This document shows, one piece after another, positions 26,754-34,932 of a DNA stretch of 64,000 bases. The stretch is from Rhodoferax potami (lineage in GTDB: Bacteria > Pseudomonadota > Gammaproteobacteria > Burkholderiales > Burkholderiaceae_C): positions 930,001 to 994,000 of the forward strand of contig NZ_JAVBIJ010000001.1 of NCBI RefSeq assembly GCF_032193765.1. Reading direction: 5' to 3'. A program made the translations under genes and the position numbers. Below the pieces are notes generated by a model, which had not been told where the DNA came from, made no database searches, and was given only the letters and a program-made list of their open reading frames with translations. Position 1 is the stretch's first letter; the number at the start of each line of letters is the position of its first letter.

Positions 26754-27923
26754 ATGTCTCCACGATTCATCCTGAAAGCGACGCCGGTTTTGCTCAGTGC
26801 CCTGTTGCTGGCCGCGTGTTCCAAACCTGCGCCTCCTGAGGAACCCGTTCGCGCCGTCAAGTTGATGACGGTAGGGGCGGGCAGCATTCAGTCAAGCTTG
26901 GAGTTTTCTGCCGATGTGCGCGCCCGCGTGGAATCGCGCCTGGGCTTCCGGGTGGGTGGCAAGGTGGTGCGCCGTGCGGTCGATCTCGGCCAAACGGTCA
27001 AAGCGGGTCAAGTGATCGCCCAGCTCGATCCCCAAGATTACAAACTCGCAGCGGATGCCGCCCGCGCGCAAGTGGCTGCGGCACAAACCAACCGCGACCT
27101 CGCGGCTGCCGACTACAAGCGCTACAAGGAGTTGCGCGACCAGAACTTCATCAGTGGTGCGGAGCTAGAGCGCCGCGATACCGCGCTCAAAGCAGCCCAA
27201 GCCCAGCTGGAACAAGCGCAAGCCCAGCTCAATAGCCAGGGCAATCAAGCCGGCTACACCACGCTGGTGGCAGATGTGTCCGGTGTCGTGACCGCAGTGA
27301 CTGCCGAGGTCGGCCAGGTGGTGGCGGCCGGCACGCCGGTGGTGCAGATTGCCCAAGACGGCCCGCGCGATGTGGTGTTCTCGGTGCCGGAAGACAAGGT
27401 GGCCATGATCAAGACCGGCTCCAAGGTGGAGGTCCGTGTCTGGGCCAGCAAAACGGTGGTGGAGGGCACGGTGCGCGAAGTCGCGGCCAGCGCCGACCCG
27501 GTGACCCGCACCTTCACGGTCAAGGTGGCGCTGGATGGAAAAGACGCTTTGCCCCTGGGGACTACGGTGTCGGTCGTGCCCAAGTCGCTCGATCGTGGCG
27601 CGGTGCAGGTCATCAAGCTGCCAACCACCGCCTTGCTGAAGTCCGGTTCAGGCAGCAGTGTTTGGGTGCTGGATACCGCCAGCATGACGGTGAAGTCCCA
27701 GCCGGTGGTGGTAGCCACGGCCGACGGGAACGATGCGGTCATTACCCAGGGCCTGACCCCGGGCATGCAAGTGGTGGTTGCAGGTGTGCATGTGCTGTCG
27801 CCCGGCCAGAAGGTCACTATTTATCAGCCAAAAGGTGCTGTAGCGCCCGTAGTGTCTACGCCAGCAGCTATGGATTCTGTAGCGCCCGCTGCTGCTGCCG
27901 CCAGTGCAGCTGTGGCCAAGTGA
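26754..27923 (+). CDS. RND efflux periplasmic adaptor subunit (lipoprotein)
   Basis: Membrane-fusion protein linking the RND pump to an outer-membrane channel. 389 residues. The lipobox LLLAAC predicts lipidation at Cys22. Order: lipoyl half (LGFRVGGKVVRRAVDLGQTVKAGQ), helical hairpin rich in Ala/Gln (about 95-160), second lipoyl half, beta-barrel (VFSVPEDKVAMIKTG) and the membrane-proximal domain. The last 30 residues after IYQPKG are Ala/Pro-rich and are encoded by a GCTAT-repeat copy. No outer-membrane factor gene is adjacent; TolC-type partner presumably elsewhere. Confidence 0.92.
   Translation: MSPRFILKATPVLLSALLLAACSKPAPPEEPVRAVKLMTVGAGSIQSSLEFSADVRARVESRLGFRVGGKVVRRAVDLGQTVKAGQVIAQLDPQDYKLAADAARAQVAAAQTNRDLAAADYKRYKELRDQNFISGAELERRDTALKAAQAQLEQAQAQLNSQGNQAGYTTLVADVSGVVTAVTAEVGQVVAAGTPVVQIAQDGPRDVVFSVPEDKVAMIKTGSKVEVRVWASKTVVEGTVREVAASADPVTRTFTVKVALDGKDALPLGTTVSVVPKSLDRGAVQVIKLPTTALLKSGSGSSVWVLDTASMTVKSQPVVVATADGNDAVITQGLTPGMQVVVAGVHVLSPGQKVTIYQPKGAVAPVVSTPAAMDSVAPAAAAASAAVAK
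27830..27883 (+). repeat. GCTAT-family repeat copy inside the RND adaptor gene
   Basis: AAAAGGTGCTGTAGCGCC, then TACGCCAGCAGCTATGGA and TTCTGTAGC: the same element order as the dnaE/tolA copy. Lies in frame and encodes about residues 359-377 of the adaptor, just past the conserved fold. Confidence 0.55.
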
Positions 27924-27930
27924 GGCGTCC

Positions 27931-30900
27931 ATGATGCAAGAACCTAGCAAGGGGTTTAACCTCTCCAAATGGGCGCTGGAGCATTCGGCGCTGACCCGCT
28001 ACCTCATGATCGTGCTCATGCTCTTGGGGGCTGCGGCCTACTTTCAGCTCGGGCAGGATGAAGACCCGCCCTTTACTTTCCGCGCCATGGTGGTCCGCAC
28101 CTATTGGCCGGGGGCAACGGCCCAGCAGGTGGCCGAGCAGGTCACCGATAAGCTGGAGCGCACCCTGCAAGAGGTGCAGTACGCCGACAAAATCCGCAGC
28201 TACTCCAAGCCCGGCGAGTCGCAGATCATTTTCCAGATCAAAGACTCCAGCAAGGGCAGCGAGGTGCCCAACGTCTGGTACAGCGTGCGCAAAAAGATCG
28301 GCGACATGCGTGGCACCCTGCCCCAAGGCGTGGTGGGCCCATTCTTTAACGACGACTTCGGCGATGTGTATGGCGTGATCTACGCGCTGGAAGGCGAAGG
28401 CTTTAACTACGCGGAACTCAAAACGCTGGCCGACGATGTGCGCCAGCGCCTGTTGCGGGTGCCGGACGTGGCCAAAGTGGAGTTGTTCGGCGCGCAAGAC
28501 GAAAAGCTGTACATCGAGATCTCGCAAAAGCGCTTGGCCCAGTTAGGCCTGGACTTCAACCAGGTGCTGGCCCAGCTCGGCCAGCAGAACGCGGTGGAGT
28601 CTGCAGGTGCGGTGCAAACCCCCTTGGATGTGGTGCAAGTGCGGGTGGGTGGCCAGTTCAATGCGGTGCAGCAATTGGCAGACATGCCGATTCGCGGCGC
28701 CAGCGGCAACCAGTTCCGCCTCAAAGACATTGCCACGATCGGCAAAGGCTATGTGGATCCGCCGTCCGTGAAAGTGCACCACCAGGGCAAAGAGGTGATT
28801 GCGCTCGGGGTGTCCATGGCCAAGGGCGGCGACATCATTGCGCTGGGCCATGCGCTGGAGAAGACGTTTGTCGGTATCGAGAAAACGCTCCCGGCGGGTA
28901 TCAAGCTGGTGCAGTTGCAAGACCAGCCTAAATCGGTATCGAGCTCGGTGAACGAGTTCGTCAAGGTGCTGATCGAAGCGGTGGTGATTGTGCTGGCGGT
29001 GAGCTTTATTGCGCTGGGTCTGCACACCAAGGCCGGACAGCCTTTCTGGAAGCGCTGGACGCTGGATGTGCGCCCCGGCCTGGTGGTGGGCATCACCATT
29101 CCACTCGTCTTGGCCGTGACCTTTTTGGGCATGTACTACTGGGGCATCGGCTTGCACAAGATTTCGCTGGGCTCGCTCATCATTGCGCTGGGCCTGCTGG
29201 TAGATGACGCGATCATTGCGGTGGAAATGATGGTCCGCAAGATGGAAGAGGGCTACGACAAGGTGCGGGCCGCGACCTTTGCCTACGAAGTCACCGCCAT
29301 GCCGATGCTGACCGGTACGCTGATCACCGCCGTGGGCTTTCTGCCTATCGGTATGGCCAAGTCAGTGACCGGCGAGTACACCTACGCGATTTTTGCGGTG
29401 ACAGTGCTGGCCTTGATTTTGAGCTGGTTTGTGTCGGTGTACTTTGTGCCCTATCTGGGAACCCTGCTACTCAAGAGTCACGACCAACACGGTGGTGAAT
29501 CGGCACACCAAGAGCACTTTGACACGCCGTTCTACAACACCTTCCGCCGCACGGTGAACGGGTGTGTACAGCACCGGTGGATGACGATTGGCGGGACGAT
29601 TCTGGTGTTCGCACTCGGTATTGTGGGCATGGGCAAGGTGCAGCAGCAGTTCTTCCCGGATTCAAGCCGTCCCGAGGTCTTGGTGGATATCTGGTTCCCG
29701 GAAGGGACCTCCTTTGCCAATAACCAGGCTGTGACCCAACGGGTGGAAGCCCGCCTGATGCAAGAGCCCGGCGTGTCGGCGGTAAGCACCTGGATCGGGT
29801 CCGGCGTGCCCCGGTTCTACTTGCCACTGGACCAGGTGTTTCCGCAGACCAACGTGTCTCAGCTCATCATCATGCCGGTGGACTTGAAGGTGCGTGAGTC
29901 TTTGCGTGTGAAGCTTCCGGCCTTGCTGGCAGCAGAGTTTCCCGAGGTGCGGGGCCGCGTCAAGCTTCTGCCGAACGGGCCACCGGTGCCTTACCCGGTG
30001 CAATTCCGCGTGGTGGGCTCGGATCCTTTGGTTTTGCGCGATCGCGCAGACGAAGTAAAGGCCGTCATGCGCCAAAGCAGCAATACCCGCGGTGTGAACG
30101 ACAACTGGAATGAGTCGGTCAAAGTGCTCCGCCTGGAGGTGGATCAGGACAAAGCACGCGCCTTGGGCGTTAGCAGCCAGAGCATTGCGCAAGCAGCCAA
30201 AACCCTGTCCACGGGCACCACAGTCGGGCAGTACCGCGAAGGCGACAAGCTGATAGACATTGTGTTGCGCCAGCCTTTGGACGAGCGCAATGCCATCACC
30301 GATATTGCCAACGCGTATCTGCCGACGAGCAGCGGCAAGTCGATCCCGATTACCCAAATTGCCAAGCCGGTATTCACTTGGGAGCCCGGCGTGATGTGGC
30401 GCGAAAACCGCGACTACGCCATCACCGTGCAAAGCGATATGGTCGAAGGCCTGCAAGGCGCCACTGTGACTGCCGAACTGCAGCCCAAGATGAAAGAGCT
30501 GGAAGCGCAATGGGCCGCCAAGGGCATCAATGGCTATCGTATTGAAGTGGCTGGTGCTGTTGAGGAGAGTTCCAAAGGTTCGGCGTCCATCGTGGCCGGT
30601 GTGCCTGTGATGTTGTTCTTGACGTTCACCTTGTTGATGCTGCAATTGCAGAGCTTTAGCCGGTCGTTGCTGGTGTTCATTACCGGTCCCTTGGGTATTG
30701 CCGGTGTGGCCGGCGCCCTCATTGTTATGGGGCGGCCCTTTGGTTTTGTTGCGTTGCTGGGCGTGATTGCCCTGATGGGAATGATCCAGCGCAACTCGGT
30801 GATCCTGATCGACCAGATTGAGCAGGACAGGGCGGCGGGCATTCCGGCGTGGGATGCGATTGTCGAGTCTGCAGTGCGACGGTTACGTCCCATTGTGCTC

Positions 30901-31077
30901 ACCGCTGCGGCGGCTGTGCTGGCCATGATTCCGCTGTCTCGCTCGGTTTTCTGGGGGCCGATGGCCGTGGCGATCATGGGCGGCCTTATCGTGGCTACGG
31001 TCCTGACATTGCTGGCTTTGCCCGCCATGTATGCCGCGTGGTTCCGGGTAAAACGCGAGAATCCTGCGCTGACCTGA
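27931..31077 (+). CDS. RND efflux transporter permease subunit
   Basis: Inner-membrane proton/drug antiporter of the AcrB superfamily, 1048 residues from the ATG at 27931 (27934 is equally possible), eight bases after the adaptor stop. Twelve helices: one near the N-terminus, a block at about 345-520, a helix at about 550 and the C-terminal block at about 890-1035. The proton-relay acidic pair is in GLLVDDAIIAVEMM. Two large periplasmic loops (about 40-340 and 570-880) carry the substrate path. Substrate is unknown; sequence alone does not place it in the heavy-metal group. Confidence 0.93.
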   Translation: MMQEPSKGFNLSKWALEHSALTRYLMIVLMLLGAAAYFQLGQDEDPPFTFRAMVVRTYWPGATAQQVAEQVTDKLERTLQEVQYADKIRSYSKPGESQIIFQIKDSSKGSEVPNVWYSVRKKIGDMRGTLPQGVVGPFFNDDFGDVYGVIYALEGEGFNYAELKTLADDVRQRLLRVPDVAKVELFGAQDEKLYIEISQKRLAQLGLDFNQVLAQLGQQNAVESAGAVQTPLDVVQVRVGGQFNAVQQLADMPIRGASGNQFRLKDIATIGKGYVDPPSVKVHHQGKEVIALGVSMAKGGDIIALGHALEKTFVGIEKTLPAGIKLVQLQDQPKSVSSSVNEFVKVLIEAVVIVLAVSFIALGLHTKAGQPFWKRWTLDVRPGLVVGITIPLVLAVTFLGMYYWGIGLHKISLGSLIIALGLLVDDAIIAVEMMVRKMEEGYDKVRAATFAYEVTAMPMLTGTLITAVGFLPIGMAKSVTGEYTYAIFAVTVLALILSWFVSVYFVPYLGTLLLKSHDQHGGESAHQEHFDTPFYNTFRRTVNGCVQHRWMTIGGTILVFALGIVGMGKVQQQFFPDSSRPEVLVDIWFPEGTSFANNQAVTQRVEARLMQEPGVSAVSTWIGSGVPRFYLPLDQVFPQTNVSQLIIMPVDLKVRESLRVKLPALLAAEFPEVRGRVKLLPNGPPVPYPVQFRVVGSDPLVLRDRADEVKAVMRQSSNTRGVNDNWNESVKVLRLEVDQDKARALGVSSQSIAQAAKTLSTGTTVGQYREGDKLIDIVLRQPLDERNAITDIANAYLPTSSGKSIPITQIAKPVFTWEPGVMWRENRDYAITVQSDMVEGLQGATVTAELQPKMKELEAQWAAKGINGYRIEVAGAVEESSKGSASIVAGVPVMLFLTFTLLMLQLQSFSRSLLVFITGPLGIAGVAGALIVMGRPFGFVALLGVIALMGMIQRNSVILIDQIEQDRAAGIPAWDAIVESAVRRLRPIVLTAAAAVLAMIPLSRSVFWGPMAVAIMGGLIVATVLTLLALPAMYAAWFRVKRENPALT

Positions 31078-31140
31078 AAGTGGGGCCCGCTTGCAGGTTA
31101 AAATAGCGGGCTTACCGATTTCAAACGGGTGGCCGGGGTG

Positions 31141-31159
31141 TTGTGAGCAATGTTCACAA
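31141..31159. promoter_or_regulatory. 19-base dyad upstream of tRNA-Leu
   Basis: TTGTGAGCAATGTTCACAA is a near-perfect palindrome (eight of nine pairs). It resembles a Crp site but the TGTGA and TCACA halves are seven, not six, bases apart. It lies 29 bases before the tRNA gene. Role unknown. Confidence 0.35.
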
Positions 31160-31188
31160 ATGAGTCCGGCTCCCGAGTTTTGTTTTTT

Positions 31189-31273
31189 GCGCGGGTGGCG
31201 AAATTGGTAGACGCACCAGGTTTAGGTCCTGACGGTGGCAACACTGTGGGGGTTCGAGTCCCCCCGCGCACCA
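31189..31273 (+). tRNA. tRNA-Leu (anticodon UAG)
   Basis: 85 bases including an encoded CCA. The acceptor stem GCGCGGG pairs with CCCGCGC; anticodon loop TTTAGGT gives UAG; a long variable arm and the GGTTCGAGTCC T-loop are present. Lies 67 bases before tig. Confidence 0.97.
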
Positions 31274-31340
31274 ACTTAGAAATGCATCGATGCGATGCCC
31301 GCAGGTGAAAGTCCTGCCAATCAAACATTAGGAGTAGACG

Positions 31341-32651
31341 ATGGCCGTTACTGTAGAGACTCTGGAGAAGCTGGAGCGCAAGATCACGCTGACACTGCCT
31401 GTGGGCGTGATCCAGACCGAAGTTGACAGCCGTCTGCGCAAGTTGGCGCGCACCGTCAAGATGGACGGTTTCCGTCCAGGCAAGGTGCCGATGAACGTGG
31501 TTTCTCAGCGTTACGGCTACTCGGTTCACTACGAAGTGATGAACGACAAAGTGGGCGAGGCATTTGCCACTGCCGCTAACGAAGCCAAGCTGCGCGTTGC
31601 TGGCCAGCCCAAGATTTCTGAAAGCGAAACTTCGCCCGAAGGCCAAATGGCTTTTGATGCGATTTTCGAAGTTTTTCCAGAAGTCAAAATTGCTGACTTG
31701 GCGGGTGCCGAAGTTGAAAAGCTGACTGCCGATGTGACCGACGAAGCCATCGACAAGACCATCGAAATTTTGCGCAAGCAGCGTCGTACCTTTGCGCAGC
31801 GCGCACAGGACACCGCAGCTCAAGACACAGACCGCGTGACGGTGGATTTTGAAGGCAAGATCGACGGCGAACCTTTCGCCGGCGGCAAGGCTTCTGACTT
31901 CCAGTTCATTCTGGGCGATGGCCAGATGCTGAAGGAATTTGAAGACGCAACCCGTGGCATGAAGTCCGGCGAAAGCAAGACTTTCCCCTTGGCTTTCCCT
32001 GCGGACTACCACGGTAAAGACGTGGCTGGCAAGACAGCCGACTTCCTGGTCACCCTGAAGAAGCTCGAAGCCGCCAATCTGCCTGAAGTCAATGCAGACT
32101 TGGCCAAGTCCTTGGGTATCGCAGAAGGCACCGTGGAGGCGCTGCGCGCTGACATCCGCAAGAACCTGGAGCGTGAAGTCAAGCACCGCTTGCTGGCTCG
32201 TAACAAGCAAGCTGCGATGGACGCATTGGTCGCCAAGGCCGAGCTCGATTTGCCCAAGTCCAGCGTGCAAGCCGAGTTGGACCGCATGGTCGAAAGTGCC
32301 CGTGCAGACCTCAAGCAGCGTGGTATCAAGGATGCGGACAAGGCTCCAATTCCTGACGAGATCTTCCGTCCCCAAGCCGAGCGTCGCGTGCGTTTGGGTC
32401 TGGTAGTCGCTGAATTGGTTCGCTCCAATGACCTGGCCGCCAAGCCTGAGCAAATCAAGGCCCACGTCGAAGAACTGGCAGCCAGCTACGAGAAGCCAGC
32501 CGACGTGATCCGTTGGTACTACGGCGACAACCGTCGCATGGCAGAAGTCGAGGCAGTTGTGATTGAAAACAACGTGACTGAGTACATCTTGGCCAAGGCC
32601 AAAGTGACTGACAAGGCTGTGTCCTTCGACGAATTGATGGGCCAGAACTAA
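31341..32651 (+). CDS. tig: Trigger factor (ribosome-associated chaperone)
   Basis: First chaperone to meet nascent chains, with peptidyl-prolyl isomerase activity. 436 residues: ribosome-binding tail (1-110; the loop containing VKMDGFRPGKVP is the GFRPGKVP signature), FKBP-like domain (about 150-245; VDFEGKIDGEPFAGG and FQFILGDGQMLKEFE) and the helical arms. Preceded by AGGAG. Followed by clpP, clpX and lon, a widely conserved order. Confidence 0.97.
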   Translation: MAVTVETLEKLERKITLTLPVGVIQTEVDSRLRKLARTVKMDGFRPGKVPMNVVSQRYGYSVHYEVMNDKVGEAFATAANEAKLRVAGQPKISESETSPEGQMAFDAIFEVFPEVKIADLAGAEVEKLTADVTDEAIDKTIEILRKQRRTFAQRAQDTAAQDTDRVTVDFEGKIDGEPFAGGKASDFQFILGDGQMLKEFEDATRGMKSGESKTFPLAFPADYHGKDVAGKTADFLVTLKKLEAANLPEVNADLAKSLGIAEGTVEALRADIRKNLEREVKHRLLARNKQAAMDALVAKAELDLPKSSVQAELDRMVESARADLKQRGIKDADKAPIPDEIFRPQAERRVRLGLVVAELVRSNDLAAKPEQIKAHVEELAASYEKPADVIRWYYGDNRRMAEVEAVVIENNVTEYILAKAKVTDKAVSFDELMGQN

Positions 32652-32685
32652 GGTCAGGCGCAGGCGCATTCTGTGCGTCGCAGCG

Positions 32686-32739
32686 AAATGGGGCTTGCGC
32701 GGGACTTGCAGTCCTGCGGCTAAGCCCCATTTGCTTTTT
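32686..32739 (+). terminator. Terminator-like hairpin after tig
   Basis: AAATGGGGCTT (32686-32696) pairs with AAGCCCCATTT (32722-32732); an inner GGAC/GTCC stem is nested. CTTTTTG follows. Separates tig from the clpP promoter. Confidence 0.75.
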
Positions 32740-32742
32740 GGG

Positions 32743-32774
32743 CTTGTCTTTTTCGGTACAGTTACCCCCTATAT
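32743..32774 (+). promoter_or_regulatory. Candidate sigma-32 heat-shock promoter of clpP
   Basis: CTTGTCT (32743-32749), a 15-base spacer, then CCCCCTATAT (32765-32774), close to the sigma-32 consensus CTTGAAA-N13-17-CCCCATNT. It ends 12 bases before the clpP ATG, so the leader would be very short; this weakens the call. Confidence 0.4.
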
Positions 32775-32786
32775 TTTGGAGAGCTT

Positions 32787-33416
32787 ATGAACGTCAAATA
32801 CGGAATGTCCGGCGCAATGGAAACCCAGGCTTTGGGTATGGTGCCCATGGTCATCGAGCAATCGGGACGTGGCGAGCGTTCATACGACATCTATTCCCGT
32901 CTGCTCAAAGAGCGCGTTATTTTTCTGGTCGGACCGGTCAATGACCAGACTGCCAACTTGGTAGTGGCGCAGTTGCTGTTCCTGGAAAGCGAGAATCCAG
33001 ACAAGGATATTTCTTTCTACATCAACTCCCCGGGCGGCTCGGTGAGCGCCGGTATGGCGATCTATGACACCATGAATTTCATCAAGCCTGACGTGTCCAC
33101 CTTGTGCACCGGCATGGCGGCGAGCATGGGTGCCTTCCTGTTGGCCGCTGGTGCCAAAGGCAAGCGCTTCTCTTTGCCCAATTCCAAGGTCATGATCCAT
33201 CAGCCTTTGGGTGGAACCCAGGGCCAAGCCACTGAAATCGAGATTCACGCCCGCGAGATTTTGAAGACCCGCGAGCAGTTGAACAAGATTTTGGCCGAGC
33301 GTACCGGTCAGCCCTTGGAGAAGATTGAGCGTGATACAGAGCGTGACTACTACCTGTCGGCAGACGAGGCCAAGGAATACGGCCTGGTCGATCAAGTGAT
33401 CGCCAAGCGCCCCTGA
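32787..33416 (+). CDS. clpP: ATP-dependent Clp protease proteolytic subunit
   Basis: Barrel-forming serine protease that partners ClpX and ClpA. 209 residues. Catalytic Ser in [14 protein letters not shown], His in VMIHQPLGG and the Asp in the segment [19 protein letters not shown]. The N-terminal propeptide (about 1-20) is present. Preceded by TTGGAGAG. First of clpP-clpX. Confidence 0.97.
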   Translation: MNVKYGMSGAMETQALGMVPMVIEQSGRGERSYDIYSRLLKERVIFLVGPVNDQTANLVVAQLLFLESENPDKDISFYINSPGGSVSAGMAIYDTMNFIKPDVSTLCTGMAASMGAFLLAAGAKGKRFSLPNSKVMIHQPLGGTQGQATEIEIHAREILKTREQLNKILAERTGQPLEKIERDTERDYYLSADEAKEYGLVDQVIAKRP

Positions 33417-33441
33417 TACGGCCGGCGCAGTTCCCTCCAAG

Positions 33442-33474
33442 ACGGTGCCTCTCCTGCGGAGATGCACCGTTTTC
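33442..33474 (+). terminator. Hairpin between clpP and clpX
   Basis: ACGGTGC (33442-33448) pairs with GCACCGT (33464-33470), with inner TCTCC/GGAGA, followed by TTTC. With only a short T-run it may be an attenuator rather than a full stop. Confidence 0.5.
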
Positions 33475-33518
33475 ATTTGGTTATCATTGCTTAACTTAGC
33501 GAAAAAAGGCACACATCC

Positions 33519-34784
33519 ATGGCCGAGAAAAAAGGCTCAACCAGCGAAAAAACCCTGTACTGCTCTTTTTGCGGGAAGAGTCAGCATGAGGTGAAGAAAC
33601 TCATTGCTGGACCGTCTGTCTTTGTGTGCGACGAATGCATTGACCTTTGCAATGAAATCATCCGTGATGAGTTGCCAGCTACGACCGAGAACAAAGAGTC
33701 GAAGTCTGATCTGCCCACTCCAGCAGATATCAAAGCCAACCTCGACAACTATGTCATTGGTCAAGAGCCGGCAAAGCGCACCTTGGCAGTGGCGGTTTAC
33801 AACCACTACAAACGTCTGAAGCACAAAGAGAAGGCAAAGAAAGACGACGTCGAACTTGCCAAAAGCAATATCTTGTTGATTGGACCTACGGGGTCAGGCA
33901 AGACGTTGCTGGCGCAAACGCTCGCTCGTATGTTGGATGTGCCTTTTGTAATGGCTGACGCTACCACGCTCACCGAAGCCGGCTATGTCGGTGAGGACGT
34001 TGAAAACATCGTGTTGAAGTTGCTGCAAAGCTGCAATTACGACGTCGAACGGGCACAGCGTGGCATCGTATACATCGATGAAATCGACAAGATTTCCCGC
34101 AAGTCGGACAACCCTTCGATTACGCGAGATGTGTCGGGTGAAGGCGTCCAGCAAGCGCTGCTGAAGCTGATTGAAGGCACCATGGCGAGTGTCCCTCCTC
34201 AGGGCGGGCGCAAGCATCCGAACCAGGATTTTGTGCAAATTGACACGACCAACATCCTGTTCATTTGTGGCGGCGCGTTTGCAGGGCTGGAAAAAGTGAT
34301 CGGTAACCGGACAGAGTCTTCGGGTATCGGCTTCGGAGCATCAGTGAAGAGCAAGCAGCAGCGTTCTTTGACTGAGGTGTTCAAGGAAGTTGAGCCTGAA
34401 GATCTGATCAAGTTTGGTTTGATTCCAGAGTTGGTGGGGCGCATGCCCGTGGTGGCGACGCTCGCGGAACTGACGGAAGATGCCTTGGTTCAGATTTTGA
34501 CTGAGCCTAAAAATGCGCTGGTCAAGCAATATGCCAAGCTCCTAGCCATGGAAGGTGCTGAGTTGGAAATCCGTCCTGCGGCATTGAAAGCGATTGCCAA
34601 GCGTGCATTGGTGCGTAAAACCGGTGCCCGTGGTCTGCGCTCTATTCTGGAGCAATCGTTGATCAACACCATGTACGAACTGCCTAATGCCGGTAACGTA
34701 GAGCGCGTCGTAGTCGATGAATCGACCATTGAAGAGAATAAACCTCCGCTGATGGTCTACCGCGAAACTGCCAAAAAGGCATAA
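33519..34784 (+). CDS. clpX: ATP-dependent Clp protease ATP-binding subunit ClpX
   Basis: AAA+ unfoldase that feeds ClpP. 421 residues: N-terminal C4 zinc domain (YCSFCGK and [10 protein letters not shown]), Walker A GPTGSGKT (about 126-133), Walker [10 protein letters not shown], the ClpP-docking IGF loop in SSGIGFGAS and sensor-2 arginine region in ARGLRSILE. Preceded by an AAAAAAGG-type ribosome site. Confidence 0.97.
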   Translation: MAEKKGSTSEKTLYCSFCGKSQHEVKKLIAGPSVFVCDECIDLCNEIIRDELPATTENKESKSDLPTPADIKANLDNYVIGQEPAKRTLAVAVYNHYKRLKHKEKAKKDDVELAKSNILLIGPTGSGKTLLAQTLARMLDVPFVMADATTLTEAGYVGEDVENIVLKLLQSCNYDVERAQRGIVYIDEIDKISRKSDNPSITRDVSGEGVQQALLKLIEGTMASVPPQGGRKHPNQDFVQIDTTNILFICGGAFAGLEKVIGNRTESSGIGFGASVKSKQQRSLTEVFKEVEPEDLIKFGLIPELVGRMPVVATLAELTEDALVQILTEPKNALVKQYAKLLAMEGAELEIRPAALKAIAKRALVRKTGARGLRSILEQSLINTMYELPNAGNVERVVVDESTIEENKPPLMVYRETAKKA

Positions 34785-34932
34785 ACCGGAATCTGTCCCC
34801 ATTCATCCGATAAGCGAGGTGTTTGGGGGCATTCAAGACCGCTCGGTGTGAGCAATGCGTTTTCATAATGGGCTCGTACTTGTAATCCGGGCAATCCGGT
34901 CCATATTCAACAGGTAACGTAAAGGTTTTCCT

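Noticed and set aside
31141..31159. Crp binding site before tRNA-Leu
   Set aside because: TGTGA and TCACA are separated by seven bases rather than six, so it is listed only as a dyad.
31098..32669. 523-codon open frame on the minus strand antisense to tig
   Set aside because: It mirrors the trigger factor gene and the protein is His/Leu/Val/Gln-rich like other antisense frames in GC-rich DNA; no start context or family match.
34785..34932. Heat-shock promoter for lon
   Set aside because: A CCCCATTC word is present just after clpX but no CTTGAA-like -35 box at the right distance.
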